A stretch of 23,327 nt of DNA from a virus. Of this stretch, positions 9,779 to 17,655 are shown in pieces. The position numbers and the translations under genes are program-made. Numbering within the stretch: position 1 is the stretch's first letter; each line of letters starts with the position of its first letter. The stretch is taken from positions 1-23,327 of the IMG/VR virus record IMGVR_UViG_3300034198_008618; one strand, written 5' to 3'. The notes under the pieces were generated by a model. It saw nothing but the letters and a program-made list of their open reading frames with translations. It was not told the origin of the DNA and did no database searches.

Positions 9779-10024
9779 TCAATCCTCTTCGCTTCCGTCC
9801 ATACAAGAGCTGTGCATCTCCTTGAAGATGCTTGCGGCAGTCTTGTACTTACCCTTCATGCCAGCTTCGAAGAAAGACTTCGTCATGGATTCGAGCTCCA
9901 TGCCGTAGTCTTCGCCATCGGAAAGGGATTGCTTGGAAGACGGCGGGCCGTCATCCTCGCTACCCATGCCAGGCTTCTTCTTGCCGATGGCGATCATGAG
10001 GGCCATGCCGCCTTTGCCCTTCAT
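9779..10024 (-). CDS. Small Met/Gly- and acid-rich protein, 81 aa, unknown function
   Basis: This short frame starts at an ATG at 10024 that shares bases with the TGA stop of the decoration gene (TGATG); a GTG one codon earlier is an alternative. There is only a weak ribosome site (GGTGG), consistent with coupled translation. The sequence has a hydrophobic start (MKGKGGMALMIAIGKKKPGM), an acidic and Ser-rich middle, a predicted helix (SMTKSFFEAGMKGKYKTAASIFKEM, about residues 46-70) and an acidic tail. Small proteins of this style are common between head and tail genes in phages, but I cannot assign a role. The conserved spacing and operon position support it being real. Confidence 0.6.
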   Translation of the reverse strand: MKGKGGMALMIAIGKKKPGMGSEDDGPPSSKQSLSDGEDYGMELESMTKSFFEAGMKGKYKTAASIFKEMHSSCMDGSEED

Positions 10025-11067
10025 CACACCACCGCCGAGCTATTCCGGAGGAGGAGCTGGAAGGCGATTGACGAGCCCGGATACGGATCCGAAGGCACGT
10101 TGTTGTGATCGGTGATGAGGACGTCAATGTCGCCATTGGTCGTGTTCACGTTGAGCACGCTCGCCGTGACACCAAATGTGACGCCACCTGCCGCCTTGCC
10201 GTCGAGACCAATGTTTGAAAACACCGTACTCGCGAGGCTGCCGTTCGATACGCCAGGGCCCTGGTTCAGAGAGAGAGACGCTCCCTTAACGACAATCGGA
10301 GGGAGCGAGCCGCTGACGCGCGTGCTGTTGAACGCAAATCGGTAAACGCCCGCCGTGACCTTCGAGATCGTCATGTTCGCGGTCGCTGGCGAGCCAACAG
10401 CATAAGCCGTCGCAAGGCACGCCTTGCCGGAGGACTCTTGAAGCGACACACGGAAACCCTCGACTGCGGCGGGAAACCCACTTCCGAGGTTCGCGATGGC
10501 CGATGGGAGCAGACGAGCGGCTTTGACCGCGTTGCTGACTACCCACATACTCCCGCTAATGGTACCGGTGCCGGTGCCAGTGGTGAGAGGTACGTTGACT
10601 ACGGCAGCAGTGCTCGCCGTTCCAATGCCGCCGCCGCTTCCGCCGCTGAACGTGCAGGGCAACGAGCCCGTCGACGACAACGCGTATTGCGTTCCACCAT
10701 CGGTGATGTTGACCGATTGAATTGCGCCGCCCGAGACGACAACCGTCGCCTGCGCGGTAGCAATACTACTGTTGGTCACCGTCACACCAGTGAACGTGCC
10801 GTTGTTATAACCCGCGCCGCCGCTAGTGACGGGCGCGAACCCATCCTGAAGCGTCGAGAGCAGAGTGAACGTCGTGAGCGGGGGACCGCTAGTGATCGTA
10901 CCGGTCTTGGTTTCCGCAAGGATGTCCAACCGCTGGATTGCGGTTGGCTCCGTCACAATGAACCCGGCCGTGCCACTAGCCCCGCTGACGACACAGGTCG
11001 CCGACAGGAACGTAGTAGCCGGCTGGTTCGACGCCATCTGGCTATGAAGAGTTGCGTTCAGTGCCAT
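10024..11067 (-). CDS. Putative capsid decoration / head fibre protein, 347 aa
   Basis: The frame lies directly after the major capsid gene, the usual place for decoration or head-fibre proteins, and starts at an ATG with AAAGGAG upstream. It is almost entirely Gly/Ser/Thr/Val beta sequence with few charged residues. Residues about 80-132 contain the paired module GGAGYNNG (83-90) and DGGTQY (123-128). The C-terminal third (about 240-347) has alternating strands, including VYRFAFN, and a final block with NTTNGDIDVLITDHNNVPSDPY near residues 308-329. This resembles the strand pattern of C1q-like or jelly-roll tips on phage head proteins. Assignment rests on position and fold style; a minor tail component cannot be excluded. 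Confidence 0.6.
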   Translation of the reverse strand: MALNATLHSQMASNQPATTFLSATCVVSGASGTAGFIVTEPTAIQRLDILAETKTGTITSGPPLTTFTLLSTLQDGFAPVTSGGAGYNNGTFTGVTVTNSSIATAQATVVVSGGAIQSVNITDGGTQYALSSTGSLPCTFSGGSGGGIGTASTAAVVNVPLTTGTGTGTISGSMWVVSNAVKAARLLPSAIANLGSGFPAAVEGFRVSLQESSGKACLATAYAVGSPATANMTISKVTAGVYRFAFNSTRVSGSLPPIVVKGASLSLNQGPGVSNGSLASTVFSNIGLDGKAAGGVTFGVTASVLNVNTTNGDIDVLITDHNNVPSDPYPGSSIAFQLLLRNSSAVV

Positions 11068-11093
11068 GATTTGGCTCCTTTCTCAGACTTCGA

Positions 11094-12407
11094 TCAGAGA
11101 CCGAAGTTCGTGAGAATGATGTTTGCGCCGGGGTTGTTGCAGAGGAATTGACCGTAGTGACCGAAGCGAACCTCGTACTGGTCGTTGTCGTTCACGCGGA
11201 GGTAGTCGTTGTTGTCCCAGTCAAGCATCTGCGGAGCAGCGCCGAGCGTCGAAAGCTCGAACGACGACATCTGGAGCATCATGGCCTTGTTGCGAGGACA
11301 CATCGGCGCAGCGATGATTTGAATCGGGCCATTCGCACCATCGTACTGGATGCTCTTGAACGAGACACCAGCGACGTTGCTGACGACGCGATCGTAGACA
11401 ATGTCCGAGCCCAGCGACTTCTTGAGGTTCTGGAGGTCGAGCGGGTTCACGAGAATCGTGTCGGGCGAGCCAACGCCCTGCACGAGCACGCGAGCCTCAC
11501 CTTCCATGAGGGCTTCGTTCATCGGAAGACCAGTCGCCGAGAACACCTGCCCAGCAAGGCGCACGGAGTCCGACGTACGATTAAGGCCCCAGAATGCCGT
11601 TGCGCTCGGATTGGTAATCCACGCTTGGACACCGGTAACTGGACCGCTGGCGTAACCAACGCCGGTGCTAACGACGCCAGGCGTCGCGTTGAAATCGCCC
11701 GAACGAACAACGCGATAGCCAGCACCGACGCCATCGCCAGTAAGGTTTACCGAAGTCGAGCTGGGAATACCAGTGACCGTAATAACACCGGTCTGGCGAT
11801 TGATGCCGGAGACGTAAATACCATTTCCAGCATCGCTCGTAGCAGGCGTCGTCGTAATCGGCGACGTGCCGACCGACGTGATGAAGTCGAGCTTCATGTT
11901 GAGCATGAAGTTGACCGCATCAGCCGGCGTCGAAAGCGTGAAGGTCGACGTCGTCGCCGAAGCAACCGTGCCACGAACGCCAGTGCCATCGCCGAAGAGC
12001 TGAAACTCAAGCTCCTGAAGCTCGTTCGTCGAGATGCCGTCCGTCTCGTTGTTCCAGAGGTCGACGAGCGCACCAGAGGTGCGCACGGCAGCCTTCATGG
12101 TCTCGCCATCCATACGGAGGAGGCCGTAGTGGCGCGTACGGTAGACCTGGAAGCGGTTGTACTGACCACCGCCACCGTTGGTGCCAGACTTTGCGACGCC
12201 CTGGGCAATCGCGAACTGCGACGACGAGCCCTGCGGACGCTCGTTCTGGAGCGCCACAACGCGGAAGTCGCCGTCAAAGTTCGTGGTCTTCTTGACCAAG
12301 CTCAAGAACGGGAAGTTCTTGTAGAGCGCCTGCGGAATCGCTCCGTCCGGGTACTTGGTCTTGAGGATTGCCTGGACTGCGCCGTAGGTGGGATTGGTGT
12401 ATGGCAT
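11094..12407 (-). CDS. Major capsid protein, 437 aa
   Basis: This is the gene after the scaffold, with a strong AAGGA ribosome site eleven bases before the ATG. The protein reads as an HK97-fold capsid subunit: an N-terminal segment (YGAVQAILKTKYPDGAIPQ), an E-loop-like region rich in Gly (about 60-100, with GTNGGGGQYNRFQVYRTRHYG), a helix where the spine is expected (LVDLWNNETDGISTNELQELEFQLFGDGTG), a beta/Thr-rich inserted region (about 145-250), and a P/A-domain-like C-terminus (LVNPLDLQNLKKSLGSDIVY ... QYEVRFGHYGQFLCNNPGANI). Length is normal for podovirus capsid proteins. No N-terminal protease site or fused scaffold is apparent, in line with the separate scaffold upstream. Confidence 0.85.
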   Translation of the reverse strand: MPYTNPTYGAVQAILKTKYPDGAIPQALYKNFPFLSLVKKTTNFDGDFRVVALQNERPQGSSSQFAIAQGVAKSGTNGGGGQYNRFQVYRTRHYGLLRMDGETMKAAVRTSGALVDLWNNETDGISTNELQELEFQLFGDGTGVRGTVASATTSTFTLSTPADAVNFMLNMKLDFITSVGTSPITTTPATSDAGNGIYVSGINRQTGVITVTGIPSSTSVNLTGDGVGAGYRVVRSGDFNATPGVVSTGVGYASGPVTGVQAWITNPSATAFWGLNRTSDSVRLAGQVFSATGLPMNEALMEGEARVLVQGVGSPDTILVNPLDLQNLKKSLGSDIVYDRVVSNVAGVSFKSIQYDGANGPIQIIAAPMCPRNKAMMLQMSSFELSTLGAAPQMLDWDNNDYLRVNDNDQYEVRFGHYGQFLCNNPGANIILTNFGL

Positions 12408-12418
12408 GATATGATTCC

Positions 12419-13381
12419 TTAGTTAGCTGGTTGCGAGGTTGCTTTTTTGACTGCGGCCAGAAGAGCAGCTTTTTGCTGGTCGGCATCAAGCTGCCCAAAG
12501 GGCTTGCCAGCAGTCCGCGTCTCGCTGGCAGCCTTCGTCGATAGCGTCTTTGCTGGCTGCTTCTTTTGAGAAGCCTGCAAAGGCGTTGCATTGAAGCGGC
12601 CAAGCCGCTCTCGGTACTTCTTCTCAAGGTGCTGGATGACCTGGATGTCATCCACATCATCGTCGCCCTGAGCTTCAGCAATTCGGCATGCCTCATCCCA
12701 CAGCGCATGCGGGTCGTCCTTGAACCACTCGTACAAGGACGGGAACTGATTCTTGGTGACCATCCCAAGGAACTCGTTACGAGCGCCTTCGAGCTGTGCA
12801 GCCTCAGCCTTTTCAGCCTCGACACGGCTCATCTCTTCGCGGTCCTTCTTGAGGGCGCGAAGCTCCTCTCGAAGCTCGTCGATCTCACTGACAACGCGGT
12901 CGTCTCCGCCGCTTGTCTCGCGGATGCCGGCATCGATCAGGTCTTGGAAGTCGAAGCCGAACTCCTTGAACGTGGCAGCAGGCTTGCGACGCAGCTTCTT
13001 GAAGATGTCCTGAGCAACCTGCTCGCGGGTCTTCTCGTTCTGTTGCGTGGCCTCAGCAAGCTGCTTCTCAAGAAGCTTCGTCTTAACCTCGAACTGCTTG
13101 ATGCGACGCTCAGCGATGCGCTGAATGACGGCAAAATTCTCATCTTCGTCATCGTTCGCAGCAGCCTCTGCGACCGGTGGAGCATCAACATCAGACTCTT
13201 CAGCAGCAGGCTCTTCTGCTGGCGCATCACCTTCAGCCGTCTCTGCTGGCTGCTCTTCTGGCGCGGCCTCTTGGCCAGAAGCCTCGACCGTCTCTTCGAC
13301 GGCGTTAGACTCTGCAGGAGTAGACTCCTTGATCGCGGTTTCGGCAGCTGCCTTCATCTTGGCAAAAAGATCATCAGACAT
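12419..13381 (-). CDS. Scaffold / head assembly protein, 320 aa
   Basis: The ATG at 13381 (MSDDLFAKMK) is chosen over the TTG/GTG-type starts upstream because GGAGGG lies ten bases before it. It overlaps the portal stop by eight bases. The protein is highly charged: an acidic Ala/Glu/Pro-rich N-terminus (about 20-85), a coiled-coil region (about 85-125 and 160-200, with QFEVKTKLLEKQLAEATQQN), a conserved-looking stretch around FPSLYEWFKDDPHALWDEAC, and a basic Lys/Thr/Ala-rich C-terminus. An acidic head, helical middle and basic tail is the standard architecture of phage scaffolding proteins, whose basic C-terminus binds the capsid subunit. Position between portal and capsid supports this. 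Confidence 0.85.
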   Translation of the reverse strand: MSDDLFAKMKAAAETAIKESTPAESNAVEETVEASGQEAAPEEQPAETAEGDAPAEEPAAEESDVDAPPVAEAAANDDEDENFAVIQRIAERRIKQFEVKTKLLEKQLAEATQQNEKTREQVAQDIFKKLRRKPAATFKEFGFDFQDLIDAGIRETSGGDDRVVSEIDELREELRALKKDREEMSRVEAEKAEAAQLEGARNEFLGMVTKNQFPSLYEWFKDDPHALWDEACRIAEAQGDDDVDDIQVIQHLEKKYRERLGRFNATPLQASQKKQPAKTLSTKAASETRTAGKPFGQLDADQQKAALLAAVKKATSQPAN

Positions 13382-15260
13382 TAGGGGTTCCCTCCGGTGG
13401 AGCAGCACCTAGCGGTGCCTGTGGCGGCTGCGCAGAAGCCTGTGCTGACTGAGCCATAGCCTGAGCAGCCATTTGCTGATCACGCTGCTCATCTTCAGCC
13501 TGCTTGATAAGTGCCTCGATCTCGCCAATGTACTGCCGAAGAACCGACAGACGGCGTTCCGGGACACCCTCTACGCGAGCCTTGTTGTAATGACGACGAG
13601 CCCGGTCAAAGGCCATCGGAAGATTAAGGTACTTGTCTGGCGTGACGTATCGATCGCCACGAAGAATAAGGGCAACAGCTTTGTCGACGACATCGAGGTC
13701 CGACGTCTCAAGATCTCGCTCGGCATCGACGTCTGGAATCTCCAGAAGACGGAAAGCCTCCTCCTTCGAGGAGATAAGCTTGCGGTCGACCATCTCGATC
13801 ACTTCCGCAAACCGAGCTGCCTTGGTTTGAGAAAGCGCGCTGACGGGTTCGCAGACGAGAATGAAGTCATCCCGGTCCATTGCCACGTCAGACCAGTTGA
13901 TTCGGTCGAGGGCCTTCTTGCTTGGCGCAAGAACCTCGACGTCCTCACCCGCCTCGGTGGCTTCGATGCACGCATCGACGATGAGCCAGCCAATGTCGAC
14001 GTGGAATTGGCGGACAGCCTCATGGGCAACGCGGAAGCGAGCGTCTTCCATGTCGTCGTAGACCGTCAGTGCTCGTCCAGAGGCCTGACGGAGACCAGCA
14101 GGGAGCAAAGACTGAGCAGAAAGCTCAGAGATGCCCTCGTATCGGAGCATGTTCTGAGCAATCGAGTCCTTGTACGAGTACGTGTCCGGATGCACGGGCT
14201 GCGGGTTAAAAACCTGCGGCGCTGCACCGGAATACTCGATGAAGGTACCGACGTCGTTGTCGATCTTCGTCTTGCCAAGGGTTCCAGCCTGAATGGCGAT
14301 GTGGCTGCCGCCCATGAAGTGGTGAGCGGTCTGGATTTTCTCGCTGAGACGGTCGTACTCGTCCTGCGCGGCGGCCAGTTCGAGCGCCATCGAGGGGCCG
14401 AAGAAGCCAGACAGCGGAGCGTTGAGCTTGAGGAACGCCATCGCCGCGTTGTCGTGGCGGTTCCAGTCGCTCACCAGCAGCGTCCCAGTGGCCGTAGAGA
14501 TGATCTTTCGACCATCCTTGGCCTTTGGCCCGGATGCGAGGTGAATGGCCTCGTAAACGAGGATCTGGTCAGAGAACCGACCGCTGTTCAGGTACGTGCT
14601 GTCGTCATCCGCAGGCTTTGGAGCTTCGTAGATGGCTCGTTTGCGCTGTTCAGGAGTTCCATACAGGTCTGGATGGTCAGAGCCACCGAACATATCGAGG
14701 ACCACGGAGCGGTCCATGTAGCATCGGTGGTAGTAGCAGCGTGGAGAGCCGTAACGGGACTCGGCCTCAGACACGAGCAGGTCAAAAATGGGAACGCGTT
14801 CGATCTGAAGTTTACCTTGGGAAACGTAAACCTTGACCGATGCCGTTCCAAAGACAAGAACGTCAAGAAGGATCTGCGAATAAGTCTTTTGGTACTGCGT
14901 CGAGTACATCGCACCGACGAAGAATCGGTCGAGATGCTTGGCGCGGTCTCGCTGAATCCAGTCGCCACCCACCGTTTGGCTGGACGGGATCGGCATGTTG
15001 CGCGCCAGCTTGGCTTGCATCGTATGGATGGCATTGCGTGCCACGTTGAACGATACGCGCTGGTCGTAGACGTTGCGCACAGGCATGCCGAACATGCGCA
15101 GGTCCGTGCCGTAAACCTCAGCAGCGCGGTTCCACATGGCGCGTCGGTAGTTCGTCTCGTTGCGGATCGAGTTAATCGTTCCGACGATAGAATCAGCTGG
15201 GTCACCTCCCTGACTGGAGATGAGCCACCACGCGTCCGTCGTGTCCTTAACCGACTGCAT
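13374..15260 (-). CDS. Portal protein (head-tail connector), 628 aa
   Basis: The protein lies between terminase and scaffold and has the size and pattern of podovirus portals: an N-terminal helix region (SIVGTINSIRNETNYRRAMW), an alpha/beta wing (about 100-260, including QILLDVLVFGTASVKVYVSQ and RVPIFDLLVSEAESRYGSPR), helical stem/crown sequence around the YRFL-like YSYKDSIAQNMLRYEGISEL segment, and a long Gln/Ala/Pro-rich C-terminal tail (after residue 590). It forms the dodecameric DNA channel and motor docking ring. The start used is ATG 15260; a TTG three codons upstream is possible. Neither has a good ribosome site, which is unusual in this block. It follows the terminase stop by 38 bases. 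Confidence 0.85.
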   Translation of the reverse strand: MQSVKDTTDAWWLISSQGGDPADSIVGTINSIRNETNYRRAMWNRAAEVYGTDLRMFGMPVRNVYDQRVSFNVARNAIHTMQAKLARNMPIPSSQTVGGDWIQRDRAKHLDRFFVGAMYSTQYQKTYSQILLDVLVFGTASVKVYVSQGKLQIERVPIFDLLVSEAESRYGSPRCYYHRCYMDRSVVLDMFGGSDHPDLYGTPEQRKRAIYEAPKPADDDSTYLNSGRFSDQILVYEAIHLASGPKAKDGRKIISTATGTLLVSDWNRHDNAAMAFLKLNAPLSGFFGPSMALELAAAQDEYDRLSEKIQTAHHFMGGSHIAIQAGTLGKTKIDNDVGTFIEYSGAAPQVFNPQPVHPDTYSYKDSIAQNMLRYEGISELSAQSLLPAGLRQASGRALTVYDDMEDARFRVAHEAVRQFHVDIGWLIVDACIEATEAGEDVEVLAPSKKALDRINWSDVAMDRDDFILVCEPVSALSQTKAARFAEVIEMVDRKLISSKEEAFRLLEIPDVDAERDLETSDLDVVDKAVALILRGDRYVTPDKYLNLPMAFDRARRHYNKARVEGVPERRLSVLRQYIGEIEALIKQAEDEQRDQQMAAQAMAQSAQASAQPPQAPLGAAPPEGTPNV

Positions 15261-15298
15261 TGTTCGCAAGTGTCAATGATATGGTCCGCATGTCAAGA

Positions 15299-16969
15299 TT
15301 ATTTGAAGCCGAACCGATTATTCCTGTTTTTATTACGAATCTTCGTTTCAATTTTCCCCCATATCTTTTTTTCTTCTTCATTCATCGAGCGATAGCCGTC
15401 TTCAAACTCGTGTTGTTCGGTGGCAGTTCGCTCTTCGTGCCATCGGGTAAGGGCCATGCAGATGGCTGGAGCGTAGTCGGCGTGTCGACCGTCGTTGCTT
15501 TTCGCGAGGTCGATGGTGATGCCGTTGTTGGTGTAGCGTCGGATGACGCGTTGCAGGTCTTGACGGACGGTATCGTCTGGAGGCAGTTCGACTTCACCGA
15601 TCTCGAACATGGTTCGGAGCGTGAGGTATCGCCTGGTGCGCTCGGTGGATGTCCAGGCGTGAGGGACGAGCACGAGTCCGACTTGGGAAGCGAGGTCACG
15701 CATGGCGTCGCCCATGTACTGGTCGGAGTCGAGGACGGTGACGCGGTAGGCCTTGAGGATGTGTGCGATTTCTGCGAGCACGAGTGCTGGTCGCAGGGGA
15801 TTTGTGGGGCTACCGGTCCACTGCTTGGCTAAGCAAATAGTCTTTTGCTTACGTCCGGAGCCGGTGGCGACGACGAGTGTGAAGCTGTTGCCACGGGTAG
15901 CGGGGTCGATGGCAGCGGTGTACTGCAGGGCTGGGTTTGGAGACAGGACGATGGGCTCTTTGCGAGTGGCCTGCTCAATCATGCTGGTGCTGAAGAGAGC
16001 TTCTTCTGGGTCAGCGAACTCCGCTTCGATGTCGGTGCGGTAGATGCGCATATCGCGCTTGGCGATTTCGAGCTTGTCTGGAGTCCAGATGATGGGGGCC
16101 ATGTCATAGGCGGGAGCCTTGATGACCATGCAGTCGCGGTCGGGCTTGCCCCATCGCTCTTTGACAAGGTCGTAGAGGAAGCCCATGGGGGCCCAGGGGC
16201 TGGAGATGTAGACGAGTTGAGCGCCGGGTAGGATGCGCAAGAGGACGGCGTCGCGCAGGTCGTTGACGGAGACAGCAGCATCGTCCGCACCCCAGCGAGC
16301 GACTTCGTCCATAATGACGCCAGCGGACCAGCGTGCGACGAGGGACGAGCCGGCCTTGGAGGCAGCGACGACTTTGATCTCGACGGGGCGACCGGAGGGG
16401 TGACGGACCATGAGTGTATCAGCCGTTGGGTTCTCCAGGATAATCTTGGAGAGCAGCGGCGAGGCCATGGTGCGACCGACGATGTGCCCGAAGATGACGT
16501 CTGCTAGGTCTTTGGATAGCGAGACGATTGAAATTCGAGGTATTTCTCCAGGGCCAAGTCTTGAGAGGTCGGCGCGCTGGGACCAGTAGATGGCCATGGC
16601 AGCGGCGCTGAGGGACTTGGCGGTGCGGATACCTGCGACGATAGCGACTTCAGCTGGTTTGACAGCAGGCGGGAGTGTTCCTCCGCACGCGCGCAGGACG
16701 ACATCATCTCGGCCAAGCTCATCGAGAGGACGGCCATCAACGATGCGAGCGATAGCTCGTTGGAGTGGAGAAGCAGTAGTGAGAGCAAAACCGAGAGGGC
16801 TAGTGAGAAGGCCCTCGAAGTGAGTAAGAGACTTTTGCTCCAGCTCAGCTTTGACGCGTGCTTCGAAGTCGACAAGAGCGGATTCAGCTTTGGACGGGGT
16901 TACGCGGCGGTCGTCCACGACGGCGGACGGGTGCAGCTTCTGGCTCTTCTTTGACGGCGACGACAGCAT
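15299..16969 (-). CDS. terL: Terminase large subunit, 556 aa
   Basis: The ATPase-nuclease that packages DNA. The frame is open back to 17203, but the upstream part is Ser/Pro-rich, out-of-frame-looking sequence that overlaps another gene; ATG 16969 is preceded by AAGGA nine bases away and is preferred. From that start: a Walker A-like segment VAGIRTAKS (111-119; the usual GKS is replaced by AKS), Walker B VIMDE (218-222), coupling motif SSP (256-258), and RNase H-like nuclease aspartates D355 (AAIDPATRG), D414 (TVLDSD) and D498 (RHADYA). All expected motifs are present in order and length is normal. The C-terminus is Asn/Lys/Arg-rich. The gene overlaps the upstream AT-hook gene by 86 bases. 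Confidence 0.92.
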   Translation of the reverse strand: MLSSPSKKSQKLHPSAVVDDRRVTPSKAESALVDFEARVKAELEQKSLTHFEGLLTSPLGFALTTASPLQRAIARIVDGRPLDELGRDDVVLRACGGTLPPAVKPAEVAIVAGIRTAKSLSAAAMAIYWSQRADLSRLGPGEIPRISIVSLSKDLADVIFGHIVGRTMASPLLSKIILENPTADTLMVRHPSGRPVEIKVVAASKAGSSLVARWSAGVIMDEVARWGADDAAVSVNDLRDAVLLRILPGAQLVYISSPWAPMGFLYDLVKERWGKPDRDCMVIKAPAYDMAPIIWTPDKLEIAKRDMRIYRTDIEAEFADPEEALFSTSMIEQATRKEPIVLSPNPALQYTAAIDPATRGNSFTLVVATGSGRKQKTICLAKQWTGSPTNPLRPALVLAEIAHILKAYRVTVLDSDQYMGDAMRDLASQVGLVLVPHAWTSTERTRRYLTLRTMFEIGEVELPPDDTVRQDLQRVIRRYTNNGITIDLAKSNDGRHADYAPAICMALTRWHEERTATEQHEFEDGYRSMNEEEKKIWGKIETKIRNKNRNNRFGFK

Positions 16970-17183
16970 GCGGTGGTTCCTTGGGGTCTTCGATCTGGGG
17001 GACGGGGACGGTCTTGAGTTCGACGACGTTGTCGAGAGGAACGAGCAGGTCACCGGAGCGGACGAAGCCGTTCTCGTAGCGGAGGTCACCGTGCTTGGGC
17101 CGATAGAGCGTGGTGGTGATTCGAGATGGGTCGATGGGGTCAAAGACGCCCCGCAGGAAGATAGCGCGCTGGAGTTGAAGCAT
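16884..17183 (-). CDS. AT-hook protein upstream of terL, 99 aa (possible small terminase or DNA-binding factor)
   Basis: First gene of the minus-strand late block. Residues 1-60 read as a compact beta-containing domain (FDPIDPSRITTTLYRPKHGD, then VRSGDLLVPLDNVVELKTV). The tail is Pro/Glu/Val-rich and ends in PVRRRGRPPRNP (about 85-96), a canonical AT-hook core (RGRP flanked by basic residues) for minor-groove binding of AT-rich DNA. It overlaps the start of terL by 86 bases in another frame. The ATG at 17183 has no clear ribosome site, the main reason for doubt. The position immediately before terL and the DNA-binding tail would fit a small terminase subunit or a late regulator, but no terminase-small helix-turn-helix is seen; function is inference. 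Confidence 0.6.
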   Translation of the reverse strand: MLQLQRAIFLRGVFDPIDPSRITTTLYRPKHGDLRYENGFVRSGDLLVPLDNVVELKTVPVPQIEDPKEPPHAVVAVKEEPEAAPVRRRGRPPRNPVQS

Positions 17184-17262
17184 CCCGCGAAGGTATCACC
17201 CACCCATAAAGAAGTCTACCCATAGCGAATAGAACACTAGATGTAAGTGAAGATGCGATAAA

Positions 17263-17281
17263 TCGACATGAGGGATGTCGA
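17263..17281 (-). other. Hairpin in presumed late leader (7-bp stem, 5-nt loop)
   Basis: Plus-strand sequence TCGACAT-GAGGG-ATGTCGA is a perfect inverted repeat with 7-bp arms. It is about 80 bases upstream of the first late gene and is not followed by a T-run in either direction, so it is not a standard terminator. It could be an operator or an mRNA leader stem. Confidence 0.5.
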
Positions 17282-17296
17282 ATCTGACTTCTAACC

Positions 17297-17315
17297 ATAC
17301 GCTGTCTGAGCGTAT
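17297..17315 (-). other. Second hairpin in presumed late leader (7-bp stem, 5-nt loop)
   Basis: ATACGCT-GTCTG-AGCGTAT is a perfect inverted repeat with the same 7/5/7 geometry as the element centred 34 bases away. Sequences differ but architecture is the same. No terminator-like T-tract follows. Confidence 0.5.
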
Positions 17316-17341
17316 AGGGGACTGAGGGGTCCAGAAGCCCT

Positions 17342-17419
17342 GTGACGTTCGGTTAGCTGTAGCGTAGCGGAAGCTCACCGAGACCCAGAGCGAGCAACGA
17401 CGAGCGCCGGGTCAGTCAC
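17342..17419. other. Possible three-way-junction RNA element, 78 nt
   Basis: GTGAC at 17342-17346 can pair with GTCAC at 17415-17419. Inside, GGTTAGCT can pair with AGCTCACC (one mismatch) and GACCC with GGGTC, giving a three-way junction. It lies in the presumed late leader if transcription is leftward. The stems are short and could be chance; no tRNA consensus boxes are present. Confidence 0.25.
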
Positions 17420-17490
17420 TTGCGCTACCGAGCATGCCACTGGATGCGTTGCGGTATTACCGGAACTCCCGCACAGGAAATTTTATGAGT

Positions 17491-17500
17491 GGGGTACCCC
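17491..17500. promoter_or_regulatory. Palindrome GGGGTACCCC at expected late start point
   Basis: A perfect 10-bp palindrome located about ten bases downstream of the candidate leftward -10 box, that is, at or just after the predicted transcription start. The position suits an operator, but the length is short. Confidence 0.3.
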
Positions 17501-17509
17501 CTACCCCCT

Positions 17510-17537
17510 AGGATAGCATAGTGCAGAGGGGGGTCAA
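17510..17537 (-). promoter_or_regulatory. Candidate sigma70-type promoter for the late operon
   Basis: On the minus strand, TTGACC (plus bases 17532-17537) is followed after 16 bases by TATCCT (17510-17515), preceded by TGC, an extended -10 element. It matches five of six and four of six consensus bases plus the TG dinucleotide. Transcription would start near 17503 and give a leader of roughly 320 nt before the first late gene. Confidence 0.45.
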
Positions 17538-17563
17538 GATAAAAGCGCATGCGTAGTACGATT

Positions 17564-17583
17564 GTTAAGTGCCCGTAATCGTT
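17564..17583 (+). repeat. 20-bp direct repeat, copy 1
   Basis: GTTAAGTGCCCGTAATCGTT. Matches copy 2 at 17793-17812 in 19 of 20 positions, same orientation, 229 bases apart. Such a long near-identity in non-coding DNA suggests a protein-binding or promoter element. Confidence 0.75.
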
Positions 17584-17624
17584 GACATATCTAGCGGTAA
17601 ACGTATGCGCAACGTGTGTATATG

Positions 17625-17655
17625 ATATTACGGTGCGTTGTGCTAACGTTGTCAA
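17625..17655 (-). promoter_or_regulatory. Second weaker candidate leftward promoter
   Basis: The minus strand has a perfect TTGACA (plus bases 17650-17655). A -10 is poor: CGTAAT with 17-bp spacing or TAATAT with 19-bp spacing. It points the same way as the better candidate about 120 bases downstream. Confidence 0.25.

Noticed and set aside
13473-15395. 640-aa plus-strand frame opposite the portal gene
   Set aside because: It is antisense to a clear portal gene, lacks a ribosome site and has Arg/Val-rich composition typical of a mirror frame from codon bias. The same applies to the 424-aa frame at 11148-12422 opposite the capsid gene.
15299-17203. 634-aa version of the terminase
   Set aside because: The extra 78 N-terminal residues are Ser/Pro/Thr-rich without similarity to terminases and begin at a GTG without ribosome site; ATG 16969 with AAGGA is better.
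17582-17610. Promoter with TTGACA at 17582
   Set aside because: At 16-18 bp spacing only TATGCG-like sequence is found; TATGAT at 17621 is 33 bp away.
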